Shown here in pieces: positions 23,101 through 38,100 of a stretch of DNA of 64,000 nt. The translations under genes and the position numbers were made by a program. Position 1 is the stretch's first letter. Every line of letters starts with the position of its first letter. The notes under the pieces were generated by a model. The model worked only from the letters and a program-made list of their open reading frames with translations, did not search any database and was not told where the DNA came from. Location of the stretch: positions 9,238,001 through 9,302,000 of the forward strand of contig JAKZAP010000014.1 of the NCBI GenBank assembly GCA_023053575.1. Reading direction: 5' to 3'. The DNA is from Branchinecta lynchi (Eukaryota; Arthropoda; Branchiopoda; Anostraca; Branchinectidae).

Positions 23101-26100
23101 CTGTCAGTGTACAGACAGACCCGTATAGATGGGGCGGTACAACACTGAATATAAAATGGTAAAAGACAACGCCAAGATCCCGATCTGTTTACCCCTACTC
23201 CAGATGCAACACATACATTTCCAGCCTGGCCGGATACATAAATTCCTGGAGACAGTTAGATGTGACAGGTTGAATCCAACGTGGGATGACTCTTTCCCAG
23301 ATCATTCCCGTATCCCCAGATGCTTCCAACAGTTTCCGGAAAATGAAGATGCAGAGCCTCGTTTAGGAAAATGACAATTGCAACTTTTCAACCTGTGATT
23401 CCTGGAAGGCTACCTACGAAAGGTCCGTAAACCCGGGTAGGTGCTTAGGATTATCTGCTGCCCCCCACCCCTTCAACCGAGCAATAGAGTTTGTCTCTCT
23501 TTGCCAGTCTGGGTCCTTTCCCTAAATTGAAAGTGGAGCGGAGAGTGTTGATTTTTGAAGTTTAGCGTTTTAATTTGTTGCTATTTTTGTTGTTGTGTAA
23601 TTCATCAAAATCTGAATAAGTTAAAGCACAATTGTATATAATTATGTTTGACGAGAGGACAAATATTCGTTGTTTTTTTTAATACTGTAAGGAATATTTT
23701 TGAAGAATAAAGACTGATTCTGATCCTGAGCTGAGGGCCTAAACTTTGCTATCCGACTTTGCCCTCAACTCACTTGGTGTTTTAGTTTTATGCTCACTGG
23801 TTCCCCCGAGTAAAAGCAACGTCAATCCGCTGAACCCTCAGAGGCAAACTGACAGTAGGTTCAAGGTTATCTTATTTAGAAACAAATTTTTTTTTAACAC
23901 TTTCCACTGCTAACAGCAGAGCTCAGGCGCACATGAAAAAATAAACCAAAAACAACTTTAACATAACGAATCATACCCAATAATATCTCATCCCCTAAAT
24001 AATACACAGATACGCCAAATGGTCCGGTCCAGCAGACACGTTTCGGGATTCTTCTCAGGAGCATGACAAGAACAGACCTGCAAGTGCTCCCTGTGATGTG
24101 ACTCGCACGGAAAAATACAAAATACTGACTTTCTCGACTTTATAGGAATTCCCATATAACTACAACATTTTTGCCCTCTGACCCTTGTGCAAAGTTATCT
24201 GCAATTGCCCAGGACCTTCACGTTTTTGCCCTTGGCCATTTCACCGCATTCCATCTAGGAAGAAGATTTTTTAGACCCGATTAGTCCCTTTTCTTTTTTT
24301 TAAGATTTATTTTTTGGTCTTGTAACAAAAAAAAAACGAGCCTCAACCTCCCCCCCCCCACCCGAAATCAGTAATAAAACAAAAGAAGGCTTACCAGAGT
24401 CTTCCCTGTCCAGTCGAATTCGCAATCATCTACGTATCCTTTCTTCTCGAATAAGGTCCTGAACATTTTCCTCAAGTAATCATAATCAGGGGCCTCGAAG
24501 AAGTCCAGCCTCCGAACGTATCGCAAATAGTTTGCCATCTCCTCTGAAAAGCAAAGCAGAAATTTCATTTTATGTTTAATTTTTTTTTAGTCTTAACGGC
24601 ACAACGTATCGTATTTATTTCATTTCGTTAAAGGACCTGTCTTACCTGTAATACTAACGGACCTGTCTTACCTATAATACTAACGCAACCCACTTCCATA
24701 ATCCGGAGACCCCAATTTCCTACGGTACATTGTAACCCCTCTAATAAAACCACGCTGATTTTATCACGTGCCGTGTTTTGTTACCTTCGATGTCACGCTG
24801 TCGACGGTTGTCTGCGAGAAGTTTTTCCACGAGAACAACCGAGAACAACCGGGGGTTATTTGTTGAAAGCACAGCCTAGTTTTAAAGTATTCAAATATTT
24901 TAAAATACTGCAATCTGAAGAGCCAATAGTGCGAGAAGTCCTTTAAGGTTCGACGAATAGGGCTGAAATACGATAATGTAGTTAAAAGGACACCTGAACA
25001 ATGAAACCATACTTGAACACACCATGGAGAATGCATTTACAGACATGGCCACGGAGAGCATTCTTCCCCTGAGCGTGACGTTTTCAAAATAGGGATGTTC
25101 GTTTCTGGAGGTTTGCACATGCAGACTCCAAGACAAAAAGCGTAATTCATTCAAATCTTGTACAGCGCTGGCCGGATCGTATTGGAATTTCTTCTAGATA
25201 TACGTTTGGGATTAACTGGTTAAAAAATATTCCAGAAGAAGGGTTGATTGGAGACATTTGTTCATTTCTAAAACTGTTCGGTACTGAAATAAGGACAGAT
25301 GCAAAATGGAGCAAAAGTCATAGCTTGGAAACACTATTTCGAATTTTGGATTGGGTTTTCTGCAGGCAATGTTAACGGAAGTCATACGGACAGGAATGAT
25401 ACTTGGTACTCTTCATTCAGGTGTCCTTTAAGAATCACTCTTCAGTTAGACAGGCTTGGAAACCAGATGAAAATCCGTTAGTCCACTAGCACCTTCTGCG
25501 CTCCTTCTATACTAGTTCGTTCTGGTGTCACTCATGTTCTGCGAAAGAAGGAGATAAAAAAGATGAGATCATGTTATTTTAAATATGCAAAGCACCTGCT
25601 CCACTTGTCGAAATTATGCCATAACCGTACTTTGACGGAGAAGTTCAAAATTCAAGATGCAAGTGTTACCCTTTTGGATGTTTCTTCGTCGCTATCAAAA
25701 ATCATCGACAACAGAACCCAACCAGCGCACGACCTTCTACACTGCTTCCTGGCCGACGATTGAAATTAAGTGTCTTTTTGTGTATGTTTATGTGTTTTAT
25801 TTATTTTCTTCATTTACTCCGCTTTCTGAAAACGGCGAGTTATAAATAAATTACTTACTTACTTACATACTACTCCGCTAACCTCAAATATGAAAGATCT
25901 TTCAAACTTGTGGTAGCGCTATGTAATCTTAAATATTTATGATCAACAGCAACAAATATACTGCTGTTAATAAAAACATTTTTAGGCTGCTTGTTCTGGG
26001 ACTCTCCTGAATTTTTTTTGTAGCCAGGCAAAAGCAGGGTCTTTGATTTTCTGGTCCGCGATGTAAAGGGAAAACCACATCCTCGATCAAACGGAAATTG

Positions 26101-29100
26101 CGCGGTCTAACTGTGATTTTGGTACTGTCGATATGCCAGCCATATTCTTATCGTCACAGCGAGAGACTATTTTTAAAAATAAAAATCCCTCAAGAGAGTC
26201 AAAATAATCTTGTATTTATTTATTTATCACCCGTCATTGCAGTCATTTCCTCTAATCAACTTCAGATTAATCTTCTATTTTTGACAAACTTTCCGGTTTT
26301 GGCCGGATTCCGGAAGATCTACTTGTCCGACTAGAAAATCGTTAATCATATTCGGATTCACCATGTCTCCTTACCCTTAAATCGGATATCTAATCAGCTT
26401 CAGATAAAACTTTTACTTTTAACAAACTTTCCGGTTTCAGCCGGATTCCGGGCGAACTACTTGTCCGGCGAGAAAATGGTTTTCATATTCGTGTTCAGCA
26501 TGTCCTCTTAGCCCGTAATCAACTATCTCATTAGCTTTTACAAAATATTTTTTTCGCCCCTTAATTTAAAACCCCTCCCCTAAATATGCAGCTATCGGGC
26601 CCATCCACGAACTCGACCTTTCCCTTGACTCGAAGAGTCCTCACACCAAGTTTCATCAAAATATCTCTTTCCCTTCGAGAGTTATCGTGCTGACAGACGG
26701 ACGGACGGACAGACCGACGGACGGATGGACAACTTTTGCGATGTCATGTCGATGTCTTTCGTTTTGGGATCCCAAAAACAAGATGGAACTTCAGTTAAAC
26801 TTCGCCACTGTCCCAAATCATCCTTCAGTTTCATAGTTCAAAGACTGTCATAGACATGCATAATTGCATACCATAACAATAAACCTAGTCAAAGAAACCT
26901 GTGTTCAACTGAATAAATCTGAGGCCTGCGATGATCCAACAAGATAGCTTCAGGGTGTATTGTTTCTTGCCTTATATTTATGTTTATGTAGTCTGTGTGG
27001 TATGAATAAATGAATGAATGGATGATGTGTATCCACGCTCCACTTTGGCAGTCAAATACAAGCACCAGGATCTGATTCAGAGACGGGATTTCTGTGTTCA
27101 AGCAAATATTAGGTTTCTGGAGTTGACTTTAACTCGATAAAAAAAAATCATCGGTAATTAGCTTTAAGACGAGATTTATTGTTGACTTTGTAACCGTCAT
27201 ACCATTTTAGCTACGGCACCAGCTTCTTTTTCCCTAGTTAAAGAAACCTGAGTTCAACTGAATATTACAAGGCCTAGGATGATATTTATCGACACGCTTC
27301 TTTATCAGACAAAGAAAAGCATCAGGTGGCATGTGGACTCAGGGATGGGATTTTTGTGTTTACGGTACACAAATTTTCCGGTGTTAAAGTGTAACCGAAA
27401 AGGATTGAGATACGACAATCTTGTTACCATTAATTACTCAGTTAAATAGGCTTGAAGACCCGGCGAAAATGCGTTACTTCCCTGATCTGCTATTCACGAG
27501 TAACCGATTTTTCGAATAGTGGAATTTCCCTATCCGAATTGTGGTATCTCTATGCGCTTATACCTGGGTGTATGCTTGACGAAAAAGATCTACCAAAAAT
27601 TTGTGTCCAGGCACTAAGCAGTCTTTGCCAAGCTTACCACTGCCCACTGAAAAGCACGTTTGTTTTGAGATTCAAATTTTTCGCATCATAGTAGAATTTG
27701 CGTTGCGGGGATGGTCGTAGATATTCTGAACGACGCTACTAGAGCAGATCGTGGAAAATTCAAAAATCCCTTAGCACAATCAAATAATTCAGGGTATTCA
27801 ATTAAATGATATAAAAATATGTTGGCTCAGTTAAACTTTAACGAGGTGCTGCCCATTCCCCGGCACCCGCTGTACACCTTTTCACAGCACCGACCAGGCG
27901 ACTCATCTTTCAAACCCTTCTAAACATGCTGATGTGGCAACCGGTTCCGGCTGGTGTCAGCTGGTGCCGGCACCGGAAACTTCTTGTACACTAACATCGC
28001 AAGTAGACAACCCCTCGGTTTTATCTTTAACTCGATAAAAAAAATCTCGATAGTTCGCGTCGAGATAAGAAGATTCAAACCAACAGGGTAACAATAGTGG
28101 AGTCGTCGATAATTTCTCGAGAAGGATACGCCTTAATTATATTAATTCGATGAATCTGTCATGGTCCTTTTTTTGTTGGGTTTTTCTGGTTGGATGGTCT
28201 TCTATTGTCTGGTTCGCTTTTATTAGATTAAACGAAATAAAATTAGTGCTCACTGGCCAGATTCTTGTTTCCAGACAAAACTAGAGCCTGGACAGAAAAA
28301 GGAATCACCAGGTTCCTCAGTTCCGATTAAAATAGCTAAAACAGAATTCCTGGTTCTAACCACCTTCTGCAGAGATCACCTTCATTTCTAAAGAAAATCG
28401 TCTTTTCTTCTCTAGAAAATTCCAATGAGAAATTCGTCAGAACCTTAAGGCCATAAAAAATCTGAGAAACTTTCCGAAAAAAGTTTCAGTTAGAAAAGGA
28501 ATCTCGGCAGTGAATCATGATGCCGCAGGGCCTACTAGCTTCAGATCAGGCATGGGCACTGTTCTGTTTTTGCATTCAAACAGGAACAGGCAGAAACAGG
28601 TCACGTAAGAACAGAAACAGAGAGAAAACAGGAATCTTGAAAACAGGTCATGTTCTGTTTTAACAGAAATGATGACTTCGAAAACAGAAACAGCTGTTAA
28701 ACAGGCGAAAAAAAACAGAACCGGCTGTTTAAAACAGGTGTTTTTTCTATTATTTGATTTCCCGTATTTTTTATTATTTTTATAGCAGAGTTCACGTATA
28801 GTTTGCCCTGTACCAAGAAGTATCTTAAATAGTTCTTCCTTGCACCGCACAGATGCCTTTCTTCGAGTTCTTTTCATAGAACAAGAAATATCCTGGTCCA
28901 GAATTCCAGCTGCCTTTATCAATGAACTACACTTTTTCCCAATGGAAAATGAGCCATGGAAGTTTCGTTTGTCTTAACAAGAAATTTTCGCATAGCCTAC
29001 CTTTCCACTTGGATTGTTTGTGATAGTGATCGGTAATAAACTAAAGTTTACCGATCATACAAACTCAAAGTTAAGCAAGCTTCACTTCGTGACAGTGGTT

Positions 29101-32100
29101 GGTGATGATGGTCATTTTTTTGTGAGGGGAGGGTCGCGAGAGATGCATGTTCAATCAGAATACCGAATAGCTTTTCCTTGGTGGTTTCTTTTGAGCATGG
29201 TCATACAAGGCTCAAAACGCGCGGATTTCTCGGCTGAATGTGGGTCTACTATTCTGCGAAAATCCGTGTAACGGAGTTCCACTTTCATCATCAAGTTGAA
29301 CAAATCTCAACTTTTCCGTATATAACTGAGGTTGTGCCAAAAATACTGTCAGGAATTCCAGTTATAGTTTGTTTACATCATGAACCGCTGCGGATGTTGT
29401 GATGTCGCTAAGCTAATTTCAGCCTTTCTAGCCTTTTCGAAGTTGAAAGTACTAGTCTCTTGAAATCACATTTAGCTTCGCTGAACAGATAATACGTCGT
29501 GTGAGCCCTTCTTGGTGATCACATGTTCGGTTTTAGTGGAAAGTTCATTTATGAACACTCCAATCTTGCGGCCGCGATAGCCGGTTTTCCGTTCTCGGTT
29601 TTCACCGTTTTATTTTGGCATTCTTATCTCGTGAACCATGACAGATGCTAATTTGAAACTTGGTGTAATTGTGGGCCTTGGGGTCTAGTTGTGACTTTTG
29701 GGATTCAACCTCCGATACACTCTCGGTTCAAGGGCAATTGGTTACAATTCCCCCAGTGACTAATGTTTCTTTTAAAGTTTAACCTAAAAAGGCTGGGATA
29801 GGACAATCTAGTATTATCTAGTTACCCATCACTTATAACAGCTTGAAGAGCCGCTGAAAATGCGTTACTTCGTTTTTCCACTATTCACGAATAATCGTTT
29901 TTCAAATAGTGGAATTTCCGTGTGATTTGTGGTACCTCTATGCGCTTGTATTTTTGTTGCACGCCTTTCGAGAGAGGTTTATGATTTTTCTTTTGTTCCG
30001 GCACTAAACAATCTTCACCAATCTCACTACTGACCAATGAAAAACAGCAACCGGAAAGTTGGTTAAAAGTAAAAGTTTAATCTGAAGTTGATTAAATGTT
30101 TGATTTATGGGTAGAAAGACATGCCAAACACGATGGTGAAAATCCTTTTCTCGCTGGACAACTAGTTCGCCCGGAATCTGGCCAAAACCGGAAAATTTGT
30201 TAAAAGCAAAAGTTCGATTAGATGACAGATTAGGGGTAAGAAGGGAGGCTGAGTCGGTTTATGACAATGGTTTTTTACCCGGACACAAAATTTAACCGGA
30301 TTTTTTTTTAAGTCAAACTTTTATTCAAAGTTGATTAGATGTTCTTTATAGGGAGGGATAAGGAGATGCGCTGGTTTTGTTTCTGTATTTTTTTTTTGCT
30401 GGACTAGTAGTTCGGAAATCGGCAGGAAGTCTCGGTCAGTATCGTCAAAATAGATGAGGCTTATAGAGGTATATCTGAACTTGGTTTTCTCTGATGATTA
30501 GCCTGTCCAAGACTGGATCTCGCGAAGACAACCTCGATTGTCTGAATCAAATATTAGATTTTTGGGATCCCATCGACACCTTTGGTCTTGTTTGCTGTTG
30601 TTCCTACTATTGCTTGATTTTTGCTCAATATTTTTGATAGCCGTCATCGCATCCGCAATTCGCATGGGTCACTGGTAAGGTTGACAAATTGGCCTCTTTT
30701 GGAATGTGGCATTTCGATGTGTTGTACTGATAAGGCGGGTTGCCCCCAAAAAACAGATTTGGCTGTTTAAACAGGTAAAAAAAAACAGGAACAGGGCAAA
30801 ACAGGATACACCAAAACGGAACAGAACAGGTGAGAAAAAAAACAGCTGACTTCAAAACAGCTGTTCTGTTTATTTTGGGTCCCTGAAACAGAAAACAGTA
30901 AACAGCAAAACAGGAGGAAAAAAACAGAAACAGAAAACAGGAACAGTGCCCATGCCTACTTCAGATCGATCCGAATACTATCAGAAATTCCGTATCCTGA
31001 AAACCTTGAGCTTTGTGTACAGCCAAAATGGTCCTATAACCACGGAACCTCAGCACCAGAAATCCCCCGCCTCTCTTTGTTCGAAGTGCATCTTATACCG
31101 ACTGTGGAATTCCTGACCCGACTTACTGTGGCCGAAACTTCTGCATTCTCACGTATCTACAACGCTCGGTTCACTACCCATATGGCGCTATCCTGAACAG
31201 ATGGTAGACTAGGTCTCGGGAATCAGCACCCACTCAGTAATACCCAAAACACACCAGTGATCCTCAGGAAGAACGAGAAAACGTCTCACTAACGACTCAA
31301 ACACAACAACTCAAATCCTGTGTCAACCAATCACGGCGATCGTCGGGGAAAGCTGTGGTGCCGCTTCTTGCTCTGCTGCTAGGTACACAGCGATTTTGCA
31401 TCGGCAAGGAGAGTTAGCCATCTACGGAACACGATCGCGAGTTTCGATCGGCGCAGGGGCAGAGAGACAGTAGGGACGAGGACCCACCATGTGGGTCCTA
31501 GTTTTCCTACGAGACTATGACACTGGAGTCCTAGGCTCCTAAATTCAATGCAAAAATTTGCTTCTTGTTTGTTTGTTACGGTACAAGTCTCTTGTATAAA
31601 GCAGTGATATCGTCAAGACCAATTTAAGGCCAAGACCAAGATTTTCGGACCGGCATTGAGACCAAGACCAAGATTTTAGCCCTGGTCTAAATTTGTTAAA
31701 AGTAAAAGTATAAGTGGGTAGGACATGATGATCACGTACATGAAAACCATTTTCTCGCCGGACAAGTAGTTCGCCCGAAATCCGGTCAAGACTTAAAAGT
31801 TGTTTTATTTGAAGTTGATTATATGTTAGATTTAGGGACAGGAAAACTTGTTGAATCTGTATATGACAATCATTTTCTACCCGGACATATAGTTCGCCCG
31901 AAATCGGCTGAAATCTGAAAATTTTTTATAAATAAAAGTTTTATCTGAAGTTGATTAGAGGTTCGATTTTGTGGTAAGGAGGCATGCTGAATCCGCATAT
32001 GAAATCGTTTTCTCCCGGACACATAGTTCGTCCGGAATCCGACAGAAACCTGAAAATTCTTTAAATGTTATAGTTTTATCTGAAGTTGGTTAGAAGTTCG

Positions 32101-35100
32101 ATATAGGGTAAGTAGTTCCCCCGGAATCCGGCGAAACCGGAAATTTGGCAGAAGTAAGGCAGGAAGTTTTGTTCAATTTCGCAAAAGTAGATATGACGTA
32201 TGTGGGTAAACAAATGCTGAATCAGAACTTGGTTTTTCAGATGATTAGCCATTGGGCTTAATCTGTTTCTAAATTTCAACAAGTAAAAATGTCCAAGGAG
32301 TCTGGCGAAGACCGGATATCTACAAGACCCATTGCCTGGATCAAATGTTAAATTTGTGGGATCCCATCGAAACCTTTGGTCTTGTTACAGAAGAAGTAAT
32401 ATTCGCCAAACTTTTTTGCCAATTGGCTACCTCGCAGACCCCCACCTGATAGAGGTTAGCCTCCGGACTTCCTATGACCAGCCGGCACTAGACGATGCGG
32501 TTTTCAACGGATTCCAGAAACCTTTGGCACATGAGTGAGATTTCTGTTCTCTCCAACCGCGTTTCAAGCTGATTTCGGGAAAACCTAAAACTCATAATTT
32601 TGTTTGGCCTCCTACTGAAAAATGGCGAAAGGGAGAAAATCGCTTAACGATTCCGAAGTAAAAAAAAAGGTGTGTTCACACCTGGAAAGCTATCACAATT
32701 TGGCTTCTATACTCGGAAAAGTTATGACTCTCTATCTTCGTTCTGTTCTCGTAGAATAAAATTAGAAGCTTTGAAGGCAGCAGTTCATCCTGACCTCCTG
32801 GAGCTGGGAAACTATTTCTGTAAAACTTTTCAAGGACAAGAAATAGCTTATTCATGGAAGGGGGTGTAGGGAGGCGGGAAGTGAAGAAGTGGGGTGGGGG
32901 GCGGTGAGATGGGGGCGGTGGGTAGGTTCTGACGAGTGAATCATTTTTCTTTTTTTTTTACTCTCTTTCTTTACCTCTTTTTTTTGAAAATATATTAGAT
33001 TGTTTGTTCTGTTCTTATTTACTGAATAATTTTAACTTACAAGGTGGTTAGAACATACAGCCACCAACAGGATTTTTGTCTTTTATGTGGTTGTTGAGTT
33101 TTTTGTATAATGTAGTTGTGTTTTTTTGGTGAAGTAAAAAATATCTGAGTCTGAATCTGAGAATGGGATAGTGCCACTGTGGGACCCTCTCGGTGAAAAA
33201 GCAGTTTCACCACCAGCCACAGAAGTTTTTAAACAAAAAGTTGACGAAAATTATTGACTAAGCCTTGGTAATTTAATCGGGATGTGCCAGATTCAACTGT
33301 CAGTCATCCAATCTGAGCGGTTGGCGTTTTTCACAGGTTGGAACGCCCTTTCATCAGAAGTAGTATTGGGTGACTCCATCAACTCTCCATCAAGTCTGTA
33401 CGCTGAAAAAATTATGATGATAAGCTCCCGTGCCACTCGTGCTTTGCCCTCTACCGGGAGTATTTGTTAATTTATTGTACAATTGTACAATTAATGAAAA
33501 TAGTAAACGAACCTGAACCTGAACCTGTCTTAGACCAGCTCTGCAGAGGTCAATTAATGACCTATTTCTTGCATTATATTATTACTACAATAATTATTAT
33601 CAATACTATTATTATTATCATTGAACCGGTGACGGAAAGGAGTAGCTAGTCACTGGCAAGCGCGATTTATAGCGTGTTCCACCCTTCTAACAATAGTAAC
33701 TATTAGTTACTAGTTACTACGCTGGCCGTTCCAACCTTCTCGAAATAGTAACTAAGCGTAACTATTTGCTTACCGCGCTCAGGAGCGTAGCAAGCGTGGT
33801 TACTACGATCTCTGTGACGTGTTTGGCCCGATTTCCCCGTGGCACAAAATTTTGCCTTTTCAATTCATTCCAGCCTTGACGCCATGAACTCAGAATCCGT
33901 GACGTCATGCGTAGCCTACCGCCCTGTTTACTCTTCAACTTACAGTATTTCAAAGTATTTGAACATTTTAAAACTAGGCTGTGCTTTCAAAACATAACCC
34001 ACGGTTTTGGCTGTTTTAAGCCTTTTCCAGACCCGTTGACTTGTAGCGAAAACAGGGAAACAATTTACATAACCGGCTTTTCTGATGGAAAAACTTCTTA
34101 CAGACAACAGTCGACAGCGTGATTCACATCGAAGGTAGCAAAACACGGCAAGTGAGAAAATCGGTGGGGTTCTGTTAGAGGGGTTAGAATGTATAGGAAA
34201 CTGGGGTCTCCGGGTTTAGAAATATATGGAGTGATTATGGAAGTAGGTTGCGTTAATATTATAGGCAAGACAGGTCCTTTAAGGTAACTTACATTTAAAT
34301 GACGAAAATAAGAGATAGACACTCAAAGAACCGAATGATAAAAAAAAACACACGGCCCTACCTGGATAGCTATCACACAGGGTTTCAATAGGTGTTGCTC
34401 TTTTAGTATCGCCAATCTTCTGGTATCGTTCCTTCAGCGTATCAGCTTTGAGTCCTTGCCAAGGAAGACTTCCCCGCAAGAAATACATAAACATGTGACC
34501 TAAGGCCTCGAGATCATCTCTTCGACTTTGTTCTAGAAGGAGAAAAACACAGATTAGTAAGAGACTAATAAAAGTCATATATATTCTGGACGACCCGTGT
34601 TTCCTAAGCTCGGAGGCTTATGAGAAACGGAAATGCCTGTTAAAATACGCCAGTTTCCCATTGGGACGACCCAGTGGCGTTTTACTTCGCGGCTCGCCTT
34701 CGACTTGACGTCTCTTCTTCTTCTAATCATTAATGGCATCGGGACAGCTGGGGAGCGCGACCCTTCCCGCCTTCGGGTTGATTTTCTTCTAAGATGTTGA
34801 TGGGTCGGTCTATGGCACCTCAACTGGGATCGCCGCCCAGGAGGAATTATCCTCTTCTTGGTTGAGCTTGCAGAGTGGATAATGGAAACCTCGACTGGGA
34901 TCGAAGCCCAGGAGGAATTACCCTCTTCTTACTTCGCTGCTCGCCTTCGACTTGACGTCTCTTTTTCGCTTGATTAGTTGTTTTGGAATGCCTGGGCTAA
35001 CGTCTGGAATCTTCTGAGGTTTTTCGGGCTAAAGATCCTTTTAGACGTACAAACCTGCATTAGATCGAATGTTCACACGCCGCTTAGACTGGTGTAAGCA

Positions 35101-38100
35101 GAAAATTACAGAATTTACGTTTTCTTCTCATTTTCTTATCGCTTTCCTCGGAGGTAACTTGATTTGTTTTTTCTCATAAATAAAACTGGCAAATCCCATT
35201 TTAGTATTATTATTATTTTTATGTTTTACTGATCCACCAAAACTGATGATAGCAAAATAATAAAAACATAATGGTGGTAGTGTCGACTACCACCTGGCTG
35301 AAATTCAATTTAGTGTGTAAAGTGTCCCGAGAAATTTATAGAGGCGAAAGCCTTATTATTGCAATTATATTATATTAAAATAAATGAGTATATAAGTACG
35401 CAAGAACAAGACAGCATCAAAGCAAACTCTAATCCATCGGAACAACGGAATGGAACGAAAGATGACAAATTATATTCGTTATTTAATTACTTATTTCTCT
35501 TCTTACGTTATGTTTCGTAAGTTGAGCAAATTTCAGCTTAAAGCACAATATTTTCGTTACGAAGAACTGCATAGACATTTTACATCTACGTAACGGCTGT
35601 AAGGGTCTCTGTGTGAAGCGACTACCTAAGAGCTATTTCCAGTCCGACGAGGCCTTAAAACGTTCACTTTCAGAAAGCGTTGCTTTCTCGAAATCCCATG
35701 ACATCCTACCAAGGGAACACACTCTTGACAAGACAAGAAAAAGCCCCAAGCAAAGAAAAAATAGATCACCTTCGAAACGAAACAGGAGAAGCCCGCCTGA
35801 TATTTTTCCATCCTTTTCCTAATGTTCTCCACGTGCTCTCGCAACAGAGGTATTAAACGAAGAGGCAGGCTTTGCCTTTGAGAGATGATGAGCACAAAAA
35901 AGGGTGCGGCGTAGCTTCAAATGACCCGTCTTACCTATTCTACTGGTTCTCTCTACGCACTAATCGTTCCATCTGGTCTCATTCCTAAAATGTCAGTTTT
36001 ATCCACGGTTATGGCGCTCTTCTGGTTAGACGAATCCAGCGCCTTTAAAGTGCGCACATTTACAGCCAAGTTAAAAAATAAAACACTTTTTTACCAAACG
36101 ATACATTCTCGTGATTTCCAAGCCCAAAAGTCATTTTTATCTTAAGGGTTTCGCTCATAAATGATCAGAACGAACAAACGCAAAGGCAAAATCTATATTT
36201 CCTCTTCTGAACCACCCTTGCAAGTGCCATATGAACTTCTAGCTCTTCGTTACGTGTTTAGACGTTAGAGTCAAGAGTAAACACGGTGGGATGAAAATGG
36301 GTATTTGCACATCGGTGTTAAACTCGGTGTTAAACTCATTGTTGTCTGAAAACACAACTTTTGTTACATTTGCCGTGTTCGGTGCTATTCGAGGCGGAAA
36401 ACAGCCGGCTTTGGAATCATCTGAGAAAGAGCTACTTGCGTTTTGCGAGGGAACGACTAAACCGAGAAGAAAAACGCCGTATCCCCTGTCAGATGTTTGA
36501 TGAGAGATAACACATGTTTGCGCATCCTATGTAAAAAATTATGAGCATGTATCTGCTATGAAACTTCTAAATGTTATCTTTTCCCGATACGTAACACTTG
36601 AAAGGTTCATAGCAGAAATTTAACATCCTCGGCATCCCAACATAACATCTAACACAAGGATGCGGAACCATGTTTTATCTTCTTCTTTTTTTCAATTCAA
36701 TTTATTTTCAAACCATTCACGGACTAGCCGAATTTCCGTTTTTTTGTCAACAAAATAACTGTATCAGGATAAAATGACGTCAAACGCAAAGTAAAGTGAA
36801 TAAATACAATAACAATGATGACACCAAACGTAAAGTGAATAAATACAACAACAACAACAAAACAAAATTCTCAAACAGCAATAAAAGTTAGTAAAGATTT
36901 AAAGAACAAACGAACGTTTTAGACGTATATTTATATACTGGCAGTTGCTGAAACTGTTTCAGAATTGAGCCGGCTCACGAATGAGGGCACAAAGCTACGC
37001 TGATACCGAGCATGAGAGCATGTGACAGGTTGAATTACCGGAATCGGTTGGGAAGCTGCTGTGCCAAGCCTGACTCGAATTGCGGCGAAATCAGGGGGCA
37101 GGATGGGGCGTGGGGTTGCGTCTTGTAGGATTTGTTTTCCAAGGTTAAAAGACAGGGTTTCGCGGCGTTGGGGTTTTTAAATGAAACATATTAAGAAGAG
37201 CTAAATACAGCAAATTTGGGGATTTACTAGCAATTAAAAGGGCTCGATATTGAATCCTCTCCAACGAGCCCGACTACTCATGCGTCCAGCCAAAATGCCA
37301 GACGGGACAGCAGTACTCCAGTAATCAAACTTCTGACGGTGTACTGAGTCTATTTTGATTCGATGAAGGATGACAGAATTGAATGCTTTAGGAGCATGAC
37401 AAATTCAAGGCGGTGTTTCGAGTCTGCAACAACGAGTCTGCAAATTCGAGTCTGCAAATTCATGCAATTGCATGAATGTTTGAATATGAGTTCCTGCTTA
37501 TTTTTTTTATTTTGTCTGGACCCGGGGGCATTTTTCGGAGAGACAGACATATCTAACAATCAAAGAGACAGGATCTCTCCCCCACACGAGGCACACGTGG
37601 AGTGATGATGTGAAGAGAAACAGTGATGAATTTTTTCCTGGTAAAAGATTAGACATCAATACAGAAATTACAAAATGCTGAAACGTGATCGTGGAAAAAA
37701 TAGAAAGTAAGTAAGTAATTTATTTATAACACGCCATTTTGAAAAAGCGGAGTAAATGAAAGGAAATAAATAAAACACATACAGACACAGAAAAAGACAC
37801 TTAATTTTCAATCTTCGGCCAGGAAGCAGTGGATAACGTGAAGATAACCAGGATGTGTGACTTACCTTTCCCTAAATGAGTGTTGATAGACATGTACCGA
37901 GCAGTTCCTGTCAAACTCTTGTGTTCCCTGTATGGAATATGTTTGTTCGTGACAATGTCTATATATTCCTTGGCCAATCCGAAATCTGCAAATATAATAA
38001 ACTGTTAGAATTCAGTTTCATTTATCTATATTTCAACAAATATCACAACTAATATAACTAACCTACTAGGAAAGCACAAGAAGGCGTGCTTGGAGGCGCT

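Larger units (their letters stand above)
24544..34361 (-). other. Intron 6 (9.8 kb), repeat-filled
   Basis: Contains an old repeat at 24630-24915 (reverse copy of 33930-34285), a TTAA MITE at 24987-25427, a LINE 3' end at 25484-25862, family C repeats at 26270-26780, 30050-30420 and 31680-32400, and copies of a dispersed repeat at 27386-27565 and 29771-29945. The hAT-like element is at 28547-30958. 32.4-33.6 kb shows no gene; poly-T and G-rich runs lie at 32880-32990. The repeat pair partner of 12320-12735 is at 33672-33920. Confidence 0.6.

Noticed and set aside
28515..28922. 135-codon minus-strand open frame with hydrophobic stretches
   Set aside because: It crosses the left border of the hAT-like element and its AACAGG array, so it cannot be an old gene; the hydrophobic part is repeat translation.
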